Source: Flavobacteriia bacterium (GTDB lineage Bacteria; Bacteroidota; Bacteroidia; Flavobacteriales; Flavobacteriaceae). Taken from it: a DNA stretch of 64,000 bases. Position 1 is the stretch's first letter; each line of letters starts with the position of its first letter. The stretch spans positions 682,001 through 746,000 of the forward strand of contig RDYL01000002.1 in the NCBI GenBank assembly GCA_004293165.1. The letters are read 5' to 3'. The notes under the pieces were generated by a model. It worked only from the letters and a program-made list of their open reading frames with translations. It was not told the DNA's origin and did no database searches. A program made the translations under genes and the position numbers. Shown one piece after another: positions 41,636-49,824 of the stretch.

Positions 41636-42511
41636 ATGTTAAGCATCGATCCAAAAGAAATAGCGCCAGCAAAATTACAAGGATATTTACAAAGTGCAGT
41701 TGCACCAAGACCAATTGCCTTTGCTAGCACCATGGATAGTAATGGAAATCCGAATTTATCGCCATTTAGTTTTTTTAATGTATTTAGTTCAAATCCTCCA
41801 ATATTAATTTTTTCACCTGCAAGACGTGTGCGTGATAACACAACTAAGCACACTTTGATTAATGCACAAAACACCAAAGAAGTAGTTATTAATGTAGTGA
41901 ATTATGATATTGTACAACAAATGTCATTATCAAGTACTGAATATCCAAATGGTGTAAATGAGTTTGAAAAAGCTGGTTTTACGATGTTAAAATCAGACAA
42001 AGTAAAACCATTTCGTGTTGCTGAAAGTCCAGTGCAATTTGAGTGTAAAATTAACGATGTGATTGCTTTAGGTGATCAAGGTGGAGCTGGAAATTTAGTG
42101 ATTTGTGAAGTGGTTAAAATTCATATTAATGAAGCTGTTTTAGATGCGACAGGAATGATTGACCAATACAAAATTGATTTGGTTGCCCGAATGGGAGGAA
42201 ACTGGTACAGTCGTTCAAATGTAGGTATGTTTGAAGTAGAAAAGCCATTGACAACTTTAGGTGTTGGGGTGGATGTAATTCCTGATTTCTTTAAAGAAAG
42301 CACTTATTTTAACGGTAACGATTTAGGAAAATTAGGGAATATAGAAAATATTCCAACTGAAGAAGAAATTGCTATATTTGTAAAAGAAAATTTTGAAGTT
42401 AAAGCGGTTTTAAGTTCCGATGATATGGATACAAAATTTCAAAAAGCAAAAGAATATGTAGATAATGGAAGAGCTATCGATGCTTGGAAATTGTTATTAG
42501 CAAAAAAATAA
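41636..42511 (+). CDS. Flavin reductase-like FMN-binding protein
   Basis: The 291-residue product has an N-terminal split-barrel flavin reductase domain (LQSAVAPRPIAFASTMDSNG, NLSPFSFFNVFSSNPPILIF, ARRVRDNTTKHTL). The C-terminal extension of about 90 residues, rich in Glu/Lys, is typical of flavobacterial members. It likely binds FMN; the partner enzyme and substrate are unknown. The DUF3127 gene starts 11 bases after its stop. Confidence 0.85.
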   Translation: MLSIDPKEIAPAKLQGYLQSAVAPRPIAFASTMDSNGNPNLSPFSFFNVFSSNPPILIFSPARRVRDNTTKHTLINAQNTKEVVINVVNYDIVQQMSLSSTEYPNGVNEFEKAGFTMLKSDKVKPFRVAESPVQFECKINDVIALGDQGGAGNLVICEVVKIHINEAVLDATGMIDQYKIDLVARMGGNWYSRSNVGMFEVEKPLTTLGVGVDVIPDFFKESTYFNGNDLGKLGNIENIPTEEEIAIFVKENFEVKAVLSSDDMDTKFQKAKEYVDNGRAIDAWKLLLAKK

Positions 42512-42522
42512 ATTTAAGTATT

Positions 42523-42900
42523 ATGGAAGTTTTAGGAAGAGTAAGATTAATTAATCCTGTACAACAAGTTAGTGCTTCTTTCAAAAAAAGAGAGCTTGTA
42601 GTTACTACAGAAGAGCAATATCCTCAACATATTTTGATTGAGTTTGCACAAGACAAAACAGATTTGTTAAACAATTATAATGTTGGAGAGCAAGTAAAAG
42701 TATCCATCAATTTAAGAGGAAGAGAATGGGTTAATCCACAAGGAGAAACTAAATTTTTTAACTCTATCCAAGGTTGGAGAATTGAAAAAGTACAAGCTGA
42801 AGCACCAAGTGCACCTCAAATGCCACCAATGCCAGCCTCTGAAGCTTTTGAACCAGCAACTAATTTCAAAGAAGAAGAGCACGACGATTTACCTTTTTAA
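42523..42900 (+). CDS. DUF3127 protein, OB-fold-like
   Basis: From the ATG at 42523 the protein has 125 residues. It matches the Bacteroidota DUF3127 family, with LGRVRLINPVQQVSASFKKR, TTEEQYPQHILIEFAQDK and VSINLRGREWVNPQGETKFF. The compact beta barrel and the acidic tail ending HDDLPF resemble single-stranded DNA-binding proteins, whose tails recruit partners. That similarity is suggestive only. It is co-transcribed with the flavin reductase. Confidence 0.82.
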   Translation: MEVLGRVRLINPVQQVSASFKKRELVVTTEEQYPQHILIEFAQDKTDLLNNYNVGEQVKVSINLRGREWVNPQGETKFFNSIQGWRIEKVQAEAPSAPQMPPMPASEAFEPATNFKEEEHDDLPF

Positions 42901-42905
42901 AAGAT

Positions 42906-43007
42906 AGAAGTCAGAAGTTAGAAGTCAGAAGTTTAAGCAATACTTGAATTTCTGGCTTTTTTATTGAACTTGAAATTTGATATTGTAATTGAACTTGATT
43001 TTTGAAC
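42906..43007. repeat. Two short-unit arrays (agaagtc and ttgaac types) before aat
   Basis: The first block (42906-42933) is four exact 7-base units alternating agaagtc and agaagtt. The second (42963-43007) uses ttgaac/ttgaaa-like units and ends one base before the aat ATG. A probable terminator stem joins the first block to the T-rich tail between them. Confidence 0.75.
42924..42962 (+). terminator. Terminator formed partly by a heptamer array
   Basis: The last units of the first array (aagtcagaa) pair with ttctggctt downstream (one G-U), followed by T6. It would end the flavin reductase-DUF3127 transcript. Confidence 0.65.
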
Positions 43008-43008
43008 A

Positions 43009-43644
43009 ATGTATTTTCTAACCAAAGAATTATATTTTCCTCCAGCTGAAACTGCTTCCTTCGATGGAATTGTGGCAGTAGGCGGCGATTTGTCACCTGA
43101 AAGATTGGTATTGGCTTATAATTCGGGCATATTTCCTTGGTTTGATGACGACGAGCCTATTTTGTGGTGGAGTCCGCCTGAGCGTATGGTGTTGTTTTTT
43201 GAAGATTTGAAAATTTCGAAAAGCATGCGTAACATCATCAATCAAAGAAAATTCAAAGTTACTTTCAATACTGCTTTTAGAGATGTAATACTCAACTGCA
43301 AAAAGATTTCTCGAAAAGATCAACCAGGAACTTGGATAACCAATGATATGGTTGAAGCTTATTGCAAATTACATGAATTAGGTATTGCAAAAAGTGTCGA
43401 GGTTTGGCAAGATGATGAATTGGTAGGTGGTTTGTATGGCGTAGATTTGGGTCACATTTTTTGCGGCGAAAGCATGTTTTCAAAAGTTTCTAATGCCAGT
43501 AAATTGGCTTTTATCGCCTTAGCAAAACAATTAGAATTGGCTAATTATCGTTTGTTAGATTGTCAAGTTTACAATGATCATTTAGCAAGTTTAGGTTGCG
43601 TAGAAATTGAAAGAGAAGATTTTTTGATGGTGTTGAAATCTTAA
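43009..43644 (+). CDS. aat: Leucyl/phenylalanyl-tRNA--protein transferase
   Basis: The product has 211 residues. It has the family motifs GIVAVGGDLSPERLVLAYNSGIFPWF, ILWWSPPERMVLF, and GGLYGVDLGHIFCGESMFS. The enzyme adds Leu or Phe to proteins with N-terminal Lys/Arg, marking them for ClpAP. The start follows a repeat block by one base. Its end overlaps the convergent VF530-like gene by four bases. Confidence 0.94.
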   Translation: MYFLTKELYFPPAETASFDGIVAVGGDLSPERLVLAYNSGIFPWFDDDEPILWWSPPERMVLFFEDLKISKSMRNIINQRKFKVTFNTAFRDVILNCKKISRKDQPGTWITNDMVEAYCKLHELGIAKSVEVWQDDELVGGLYGVDLGHIFCGESMFSKVSNASKLAFIALAKQLELANYRLLDCQVYNDHLASLGCVEIEREDFLMVLKS

Positions 43645-43853
43645 AACTTCGGCAAAGTTCTAACATACAATTCTTCCACTTTTTTTCTTGCCCAATCCGT
43701 TTTTCTCAAGAACGTTAAGCTTGAATTTACAGATGGATTTTCCTTAAAACACTTAATATTTATCAATTCGGCTAAGGTGTCAAAGCCGTAGAAATTTACT
43801 AATTGTTCTACAATTTCCTTTAAAGGTCTTCCGTGAAGTGGGTCGTTGCTCAT
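43641..43853 (-). CDS. VF530-family small DNA-binding protein
   Basis: From the ATG at 43853 the protein has 70 residues, the family's usual size; a longer frame from 43892 would overlap tag. It reads SNDPLHGRPLKEIVEQLV and later KCFKENPSVNSSLTFLRKTD, WARKKVEELY. VF530 proteins are small helical proteins proposed to bind DNA. It starts four bases after the tag stop, so the two are probably co-expressed. Confidence 0.88.
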   Translation of the reverse strand: MSNDPLHGRPLKEIVEQLVNFYGFDTLAELINIKCFKENPSVNSSLTFLRKTDWARKKVEELYVRTLPKF

Positions 43854-43857
43854 TTTT

Positions 43858-44418
43858 TTATTTTCTTGTAAAACATTCCATAATGTGATCATTCACCATT
43901 CCTGTGGCTTGCATATGTGCATATACAACGATAGAGCCTACAAATTTAAAGCCACGCTTTTTTAAATCTTTACTTAGCTTATCTGAAATTTCAGTGGTTG
44001 CTTTAACATCCCCTAAAGTTTTTGGTTGATTATCGATGGGTTTTCCATTAACAAATCCCCAAATGTATTTGGAAAAACTACCAAATTCCTCTTGTATCTT
44101 TATATAAGCCTGCGCATTAGAAACCGTTGCTTTGATTTTTAGCTTGTTTCTAATAATTCCTGTATCTTCAGCTAATTCAGCCATTTTATCTTCTGAATAA
44201 TTGGCAATTTTATTCCAATCAAAATTATCAAATGCTTTTCTAAAATTTTCTCTTTTTGCTAAAACAGTATGCCAACTCAATCCCGCCTGGAACGTTTCCA
44301 AAATCAAAAATTCAAAAATAGTTTCATCATCATAAACCGGTTTTCCCCATTCGTTATCATGATAATTGCGATACAAATCATCTTTTTCGCACCAAGCGCA
44401 TCTTAGTTTAGTTTCCAT
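43858..44418 (-). CDS. tag: DNA-3-methyladenine glycosylase I
   Basis: The 186-residue protein has the Tag signature RCAWCEKDDLYRNYHDNEWG at the start, with FLILETFQAGLSWHTVLAKR next, and a zinc site formed with late His/Cys residues (HMQATGMVNDHIMECF). It removes 3-methyladenine from alkylated DNA. Its start overlaps the end of the queuosine-precursor transporter gene by 11 bases. Confidence 0.95.
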   Translation of the reverse strand: METKLRCAWCEKDDLYRNYHDNEWGKPVYDDETIFEFLILETFQAGLSWHTVLAKRENFRKAFDNFDWNKIANYSEDKMAELAEDTGIIRNKLKIKATVSNAQAYIKIQEEFGSFSKYIWGFVNGKPIDNQPKTLGDVKATTEISDKLSKDLKKRGFKFVGSIVVYAHMQATGMVNDHIMECFTRK

Positions 44419-45067
44419 TTTTTTCAGTTCCTAAATAGTTATCAATTAAATAATGGCCTAAATAAATCAAAGGAGTCAAACCAATTGCAATTAGTAATTT
44501 TACAAAATAACCAGTAAAAGATGAGGCTACAAATGTTTCTCCATTTATTTTTCCAGGTAACCAAAAGGCAATTCCTAACACAATAAAACTATCAAATAAT
44601 TGAGAAATCACTGTAGAGCCTGTACTTCTTAGCCAAATCATTTTTTTGCCCGTTCTGTTTTTTACAAAATGGAAAATGGTAACATCAATTAATTGGGAAA
44701 CTAAAAATGCAGTGATGCTTCCCACAATAATCCACATACTCTGACCAAAAACTGCATTAAATTGTTCATCCGAAATTAATCCATCGCCTTTTACTGCGGG
44801 AATATTGAGTCCAATTAACAACAAAAAAAAGGTGTAAGCAATTAAGCCTGCGGTAATAAAAGAGAGTTTTTTTACCCCTTTTTCACCAAAATATTCGTTG
44901 ATTAAATCGGTGGTAATAAAAACTATGGGCCAAGGTAAAATACCTAAACTCATTACGGTATCACCTACATAAATTAATTTTCCGCCAATAAGTTCTGCAA
45001 CTAATGCATTGGTGATGAAAATTCCTGCCAATACAACATATATTATATCTTTTTTTCTGTGAAACAT
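44408..45067 (-). CDS. Queuosine precursor transporter (YhhQ family)
   Basis: The 219-residue product has about six membrane helices. The family motifs include ITDLINEYFGEKGVKK, SQLIDVTIFHFVKNRTGKK and STVISQLFDSFIVLGIAF. Members import queuine or preQ precursors for tRNA modification. The gene leads the transporter-tag-VF530 run on the minus strand. Confidence 0.88.
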   Translation of the reverse strand: MFHRKKDIIYVVLAGIFITNALVAELIGGKLIYVGDTVMSLGILPWPIVFITTDLINEYFGEKGVKKLSFITAGLIAYTFFLLLIGLNIPAVKGDGLISDEQFNAVFGQSMWIIVGSITAFLVSQLIDVTIFHFVKNRTGKKMIWLRSTGSTVISQLFDSFIVLGIAFWLPGKINGETFVASSFTGYFVKLLIAIGLTPLIYLGHYLIDNYLGTEKNGN

Positions 45068-45106
45068 TGCAATATTTTTATCAAAAATAGCTGAATTATG
45101 TCATAA

Positions 45107-45137
45107 AAAAACTTCAACCCGAAGATTGAAGTTTTTA
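45107..45137 (-). terminator. Terminator of the rpsB-tsf transcript
   Basis: Arms aaaaacttcaa and ttgaagttttt pair perfectly around an eight-base loop, with a T run on the minus strand. Confidence 0.9.
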
Positions 45138-45158
45138 TATGTATTTGAATTAGGTAGA

Positions 45159-45980
45159 TTAACCTAAAGCAACTCTTTTGAATCCAGAAACAGTTAAGTT
45201 AGCCTCTACAGATTTAATGTAAGCAGCAACACTCATAGAACCATCTTTGATATAATCTTGGTTTACTAAAGTGTTGTCTTTGTAGAAACGTTGGATTTTT
45301 CCTTTAGAAATGTTGTCTAACATTGCTTCTGGTTTACCTTCAGCTCTTAATTGTTCTTTAGCAATTTCGATTTCTTTTTCAATGATTGCAGCATCAACAC
45401 CAGCTTCGTTTAAAGCAATTGGGTTCATTGCAGCAGCTTGCATTGCAACGTTTTTAGCAGCTTCTTCAGCTCCTTCAACATTTGCAGATAATGCTACTAA
45501 AGTAGCAATTTTACCAGCGTGAATGTAAGATCCAACAAAAGCACCTTCTAATCTTTCGAAAGAACCTACTTCGATTTTTTCTCCAATAACTCCAGTTTGC
45601 TCAATTAATTTTTCAGCAACAGTAATTCCACCAAAATCAGAAGCTAATAATTCTTCTTTAGTAGCGAAGTTTAATGCTTGGTTTGCTAAGTCAGTAGCTA
45701 ATTTTACGAAAGATTCGTTTTTACCTACGAAGTCAGTTTCACAATTTAATGTAATTGCAACACCAGCAGTTTTGTCTGCGTTGATAACAGCAATAGCAGC
45801 ACCTTCAGTAGATTCTCTATCTGAACGGTTAGCAGCTACTTTTTGACCTTTTTTTCTTAAGTTTTCGATAGCTAAATCGAAATCTCCTTCTGCTTCCACT
45901 AATGCTTTTTTGCAATCCATCATTCCAGCACCAGTGATAGTTCTTAATTTATTTACGTCTGCAGCAGTAATATTTGCCAT
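45159..45980 (-). CDS. tsf: Translation elongation factor Ts
   Basis: The protein has 273 residues with the EF-Ts signatures: VNKLRTITGAGMMDCKKALV near the start, ANRSDRESTEGA, and CETDFVGKNESFVKLA. It exchanges GDP for GTP on EF-Tu. It follows rpsB, as in most bacteria, but a 100-base repeat-rich spacer separates the two. Confidence 0.96.
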   Translation of the reverse strand: MANITAADVNKLRTITGAGMMDCKKALVEAEGDFDLAIENLRKKGQKVAANRSDRESTEGAAIAVINADKTAGVAITLNCETDFVGKNESFVKLATDLANQALNFATKEELLASDFGGITVAEKLIEQTGVIGEKIEVGSFERLEGAFVGSYIHAGKIATLVALSANVEGAEEAAKNVAMQAAAMNPIALNEAGVDAAIIEKEIEIAKEQLRAEGKPEAMLDNISKGKIQRFYKDNTLVNQDYIKDGSMSVAAYIKSVEANLTVSGFKRVALG

Positions 45981-46016
45981 TTTGTATGTTTTTTATTTGT
46001 TGTTTATAAAAGTAAA

Positions 46017-46113
46017 AAATTCCAATTATTAAATCCCAAATTCCAATTTTACTAAATTGCTAACTAAAAGTTAGAACAAGTTTGGAATTTGGAATTTAAT
46101 TCTTGGAATTTAA
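46017..46113. repeat. Inverted array (ggaattt type) inside the rpsB-tsf operon
   Basis: Left units (attccaa, aaattcc) and right units (tttggaa, ggaattt) are complementary. A small ctaact/agttag hairpin lies between them. The whole spacer could fold into one long hairpin between two essential genes. Confidence 0.75.
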
Positions 46114-46118
46114 TTTAT

Positions 46119-46880
46119 TTATGCTTCAGTTTCAGTTGTAGGCGCTTCAGTAGCTTCTACTTCTTTAGCTGGTAATTCGTCTTTTTCAACTTTTCTATCA
46201 GAAAGACCTTCGATTAAAGCAGCAGATACTAAAGATAAAACTTTATCAATAGATTTAGAAGCATCATCATTAGCCGGAATAACGAAATCAATTGGACGTG
46301 GATCCGAATTCGTATCTACCATTGCGAAAACTGGAATGTTTAATTTTTGTGCTTCTTTAATTGCAATATGCTCAGCTTTAACGTCTACTACAAAAAGAGC
46401 TGCTGGAAGTCTAGACATATCAGCAATAGAACCTAAGTTTTTCTCTAATTTAGCACGTAAACGATCTACTTGTAATCTTTCTTTTTTAGATAAAGTCATG
46501 AAAGTACCGTCTTTCTTCATTCTATCAATAGAAGCCATTTTTTTAACAGCTTTACGGATAGTTACGAAGTTAGTTAACATACCACCAGGCCATCTTTCAG
46601 TGATGTAAGGCATGTTACATGCAGCTGCTTTCTCAGCAACGATATCTTTTGCCTGTTTTTTGGTAGCAACGAATAATACTTTTCTACCAGATGCAGCAAT
46701 TTTTTTCAAAGCTTCATTAGCTTCTTCAATTTTAGCTGCAGTTTTATATAAGTTAATGATATGAATACCATTACGCTCCATATAAATGTAAGGAGCCATG
46801 TTTGGATCCCATTTACGAGTCATGTGTCCGAAATGTACACCTGCTTCTAATAACTCTTTAACGTCAATTTTGTTTGCCAT
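46119..46880 (-). CDS. rpsB: 30S ribosomal protein S2
   Basis: The 253-residue protein has the S2 signatures KELLEAGVHFGHMTRKWDP, FVATKKQAKDIVAEKA, and NIPVFAMVDTNSDPRPIDFV. A short acidic Glu/Thr tail follows. S2 is among the last proteins to join the 30S subunit. The leader contains a strong hairpin. Confidence 0.97.
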   Translation of the reverse strand: MANKIDVKELLEAGVHFGHMTRKWDPNMAPYIYMERNGIHIINLYKTAAKIEEANEALKKIAASGRKVLFVATKKQAKDIVAEKAAACNMPYITERWPGGMLTNFVTIRKAVKKMASIDRMKKDGTFMTLSKKERLQVDRLRAKLEKNLGSIADMSRLPAALFVVDVKAEHIAIKEAQKLNIPVFAMVDTNSDPRPIDFVIPANDDASKSIDKVLSLVSAALIEGLSDRKVEKDELPAKEVEATEAPTTETEA

Positions 46881-46904
46881 TGTGTAATAGTTTACGTTCC
46901 GTGA

Positions 46905-46956
46905 TTAGCAATTTTCAAGTAGTTACTTGCGTTGGTCTTGAAAATTTAGATGCTAA
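46905..46956 (-). promoter_or_regulatory. rpsB 5' leader hairpin
   Basis: Complementary blocks ttagca/tgctaa and attttcaag/cttgaaaat make a two-part stem 25 bases before the rpsB start. No T run follows it on the minus strand, so it is not a simple terminator. It is a candidate S2 autoregulatory site; S2 feedback on rpsB-tsf is established in E. coli. Confidence 0.5.
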
Positions 46957-47055
46957 ACTAATTCCCTTTTTACAAGGAATATCGACAACTTTGTTTTTAA
47001 TTCAATTTTAATTGTAAAAATAAATCTGAAAATATATTCTGATAAATATCGAATA

Positions 47056-47442
47056 TTAACGTTTAGAGAATTGGAATCTCTTACGTGCTTTTTTCTGACC
47101 GAATTTTTTACGTTCTACCATTCTAGGATCTCTTGTTAATAATCCTTCTGGTTTAAGGATAGCTCTGTTTTCAGCCTCAACTTCACACATTGCTCTTGCA
47201 ATAGCCATTCTCACAGCTTCTGCTTGTCCTGTTGAACCACCACCATATACGTTTACTTTAACGTCAAAGTTTGATGCATTTTCTGTCATAGACATTGGTT
47301 GCATAACTTTGTACTGTAAAGTTGCAGTTGGGAAGTAGTTAGTGAATTCTCTTTTGTTTACAGTGATTTTTCCTGTTCCTTCTGAAACATAAACACGTGC
47401 AACAGCGCATTTTCTTCTACCGATTTTGTGAATAACTCCCAT
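47056..47442 (-). CDS. rpsI: 30S ribosomal protein S9
   Basis: The protein has 128 residues with IHKIGRRKCAVARVYVSEG at the start, VYGGGSTGQAEAVRMAIARA in the middle and the basic end KKARKRFQFSKR, whose tail contacts tRNA in the P site. Its start codon overlaps the rplM stop by one base, so the two are translationally coupled. Confidence 0.97.
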   Translation of the reverse strand: MGVIHKIGRRKCAVARVYVSEGTGKITVNKREFTNYFPTATLQYKVMQPMSMTENASNFDVKVNVYGGGSTGQAEAVRMAIARAMCEVEAENRAILKPEGLLTRDPRMVERKKFGQKKARKRFQFSKR

Positions 47443-47897
47443 TACTTAAGATCGTTTAGGTTAACGGTTTTAGGTGTTTGAGCTCCATGTTTGTGCTCAG
47501 AACCTACATATACATTTAAATTACGGAATAATTCAGCACCTAATTTATTTTTAGGTAACATTCCTTTGATAGCTTTTTCTACTAATAATGCAGGATTTTT
47601 TTGTTGCATTACTTTAGCAGTTAAAGTTCTTTGACCTCCTGGGTAACCTGTGTGTCTGATGTACGTTTTGTCATCTAACTTGTTACCAGTAAGGTTGATT
47701 TTTTCTGCGTTGATAACAATTACGTTATCTCCACAATCAACGTGCGGTGTATAACTTGGCTTGTATTTACCTCTTAAAAGCATTGCTACTTTTGTAGATA
47801 AACGACCTAAGTTATGCCCTTCAGCGTCCACAACAATCCACTGCTTGTCTGCAGTTGCTTTGTTGGCTGATACTGTTTTGTAGCTTAATGTGTTCAC
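47442..47897 (-). CDS. rplM: 50S ribosomal protein L13
   Basis: The 151-residue protein has WIVVDAEGHNLGRLSTKVA, the YKPSYTPHVDCGDNVIVINA segment and the family HTGYPGGQR motif. It is an early-assembly large-subunit protein. The rplM-rpsI order is conserved in bacteria. A clear promoter lies about 45 bases upstream. Confidence 0.97.
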   Translation of the reverse strand: MNTLSYKTVSANKATADKQWIVVDAEGHNLGRLSTKVAMLLRGKYKPSYTPHVDCGDNVIVINAEKINLTGNKLDDKTYIRHTGYPGGQRTLTAKVMQQKNPALLVEKAIKGMLPKNKLGAELFRNLNVYVGSEHKHGAQTPKTVNLNDLK

Positions 47898-47942
47898 AAT
47901 AATTAATTTAAATTAAACATTCCATTCCCAATAAAGGGAGTG

Positions 47943-47972
47943 CAAAAGTACAATTATTTATTAGAATTGCAA
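47943..47972 (-). promoter_or_regulatory. rplM-rpsI promoter (-33 TTG, -7 TACTTTTG)
   Basis: On the minus strand TTG (47970-47972) and TACTTTTG (47943-47950) are 19 bases apart, matching the Bacteroidota consensus. Confidence 0.75.
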
Positions 47973-48094
47973 ACCAGATGTGTAAAATATTATTTTTTCT
48001 AATTTATTAAACATCATGCTATTATCAATAATTAAGGAGCAGTTGTTTTTTTTAATTCAATAAATGTACTATTTTTACTTCTTATCTTTTATTT

Positions 48095-49117
48095 ATGAAA
48101 GCAAAAGCCACCTTAAAACAAATTGCAAAAGAGTTTGAAGTCTCTATTTCGACTGTATCTAAAGCACTAAGTGATAGTCCTGAAATAAGTGAAGCTACCA
48201 AGATTAAAATCCAAGAGTATGCTAAATTGCAAAATTACAAGCCAAATAGTATTGCTAAAAATTTAAAAAATCAGCGTACTAATACTATAGGTGTTATTAT
48301 TCCTAATATACTTAATCCTTTTTTTGCTAAAGTATTTAGTGGAATTGAGAAGGAAGCTTTGTCTAAAGGTTACAATGTAATCACAGGTATTTCAAATGAA
48401 TCATTTGAAAAAGAAAAAGAAGTAATGGATATGCTTAACAATGGAACAATTGATGGTTTTATTGTTGCTGTAGCAGAAGAAACCCAAGCTTTAAAAGAAC
48501 ACCAACATTTTAAAGATATTATTAATAGCGGTACACCAATTGTAATGTTTGATCGTGTGGCAGAAACTGTGAATTGTGATAAAGTTATAGTTGATGATTT
48601 TGAATCCTCTTTTGATGCTACCAATCATTTACTTAAATTAGGGAGTAAAAACACAGCATTAGTTTCTACTATAGATAATCTAAGCGTAGGAAAACTTCGT
48701 GTAGGTGGTTTTAAAAAGGCAATGGAATCGTCAAATTTGTCATTGAATAATCAATTAATTGTTATTGAGAATGATATAGAATTATTTGATAATAAATTAA
48801 TTGAGTTGTTTAATACTAAAAAAGTTGATGCTGTTTTTGCTTTAGATGAGCATGCATCAACCATGGCAATGAAGTTTGCGCTTAAAAAAGGCATCAAAAT
48901 TCCAGAAGAATTAAATATTATTGGTTTTGCCGATGGTGTTTGGTCAAGAAGATTAACACCGAGTTTATCTACGGTAAGCCAACACGCACCCGAAATTGGA
49001 GCCAAAGCGGCCGAATTATTAATTCATAAATTGAATTCTAAAGACGAGTTTTATCAACCGCAAACTGTTGTGATTAAAACAGAGTTGCGTCAGAGGGAAT
49101 CTACGAGGAAGTTATAG
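48095..49117 (+). CDS. LacI-family transcriptional regulator
   Basis: The 340-residue protein has the N-terminal LacI helix-turn-helix (TLKQIAKEFEVSISTVSKAL) and hinge (NYKPNSIAKNLK). A periplasmic-binding-protein-like effector domain follows, with TIGVIIPNILNPFFAKVFSG, IVMFDRV and INIIGFADG-like NIIGFADG. Such regulators usually control sugar-uptake genes in response to a sugar. No carbohydrate genes are adjacent, and its target is unknown. It overlaps the convergent PnuC-like gene by six bases. Confidence 0.92.
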   Translation: MKAKATLKQIAKEFEVSISTVSKALSDSPEISEATKIKIQEYAKLQNYKPNSIAKNLKNQRTNTIGVIIPNILNPFFAKVFSGIEKEALSKGYNVITGISNESFEKEKEVMDMLNNGTIDGFIVAVAEETQALKEHQHFKDIINSGTPIVMFDRVAETVNCDKVIVDDFESSFDATNHLLKLGSKNTALVSTIDNLSVGKLRVGGFKKAMESSNLSLNNQLIVIENDIELFDNKLIELFNTKKVDAVFALDEHASTMAMKFALKKGIKIPEELNIIGFADGVWSRRLTPSLSTVSQHAPEIGAKAAELLIHKLNSKDEFYQPQTVVIKTELRQRESTRKL

Positions 49118-49822
49118 TTGTTTTGCTTTATCATCCCGCCAAGTAATATATCCTAAAATCGCATTGAACATATAAAACACATATTTTGCGGTGTTGGCAA
49201 TGTTCATTAGTATTACATTTTGTATGATTTTGAATAAATTATATACTTGCCAGTTAATCCAATTGTCGGGATACATTCTGCCTGTATTAAAGGTGCCTCC
49301 AAAACTAATTCCAGCAGGAATAGCGATGGCAAAAAATAATTTCCAATCAATCGCTTTGTCAGATAAAGTGGTAAAAGCAATGTAATTCAATACGAATGAA
49401 AGGATTAACCCAATTGCCATATTTCGAAAAAAGATAACATCAATTGCATTCAAAAATTGTTTCTTTTTCCAAATTCGGAAGGCAATATAATTTCCAAAAA
49501 ATGAAATCGGATAAGTCAAAATCGCACCTATATTTCCTAAAAGATAATCAATACTTCCGCTCAACAACGTATTGCAAGTGCTGATTAAATTCCCAATATT
49601 GTTTTTCTTGGTGACTAGCCGAGTGGCTATCATCGACAAGCAAGTGTTTAGAATGGAAAAATACCCTAAGTAAAACGAGTAATTCTTTCCATCAAAACTA
49701 AAATCGTACGTGGTTTTGTAATATTCTAAATACACCGAAACGCCCACCACCAAAACCACTCCAATGATATCGAGATATTTACTATTGGTAATACTTTTGA
49801 TGGTAGCGATGGTGTTCTGCAT
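49112..49822 (-). CDS. PnuC-like vitamin/nucleoside transporter
   Basis: The 236-residue product has seven or eight membrane helices. The late NWQVYNLFKIIQNVIL and NTAKYVFYMFNAILGYITW resemble the PnuC fold, but the protein is clearly diverged from the PnuC at 32943. PnuC relatives include transporters for nicotinamide riboside, riboflavin and thiamine, so the substrate is open. It is two bases from the serine hydrolase gene and probably co-transcribed with it. Confidence 0.7.
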   Translation of the reverse strand: MQNTIATIKSITNSKYLDIIGVVLVVGVSVYLEYYKTTYDFSFDGKNYSFYLGYFSILNTCLSMIATRLVTKKNNIGNLISTCNTLLSGSIDYLLGNIGAILTYPISFFGNYIAFRIWKKKQFLNAIDVIFFRNMAIGLILSFVLNYIAFTTLSDKAIDWKLFFAIAIPAGISFGGTFNTGRMYPDNWINWQVYNLFKIIQNVILMNIANTAKYVFYMFNAILGYITWRDDKAKQL

Positions 49823-49824
49823 AT

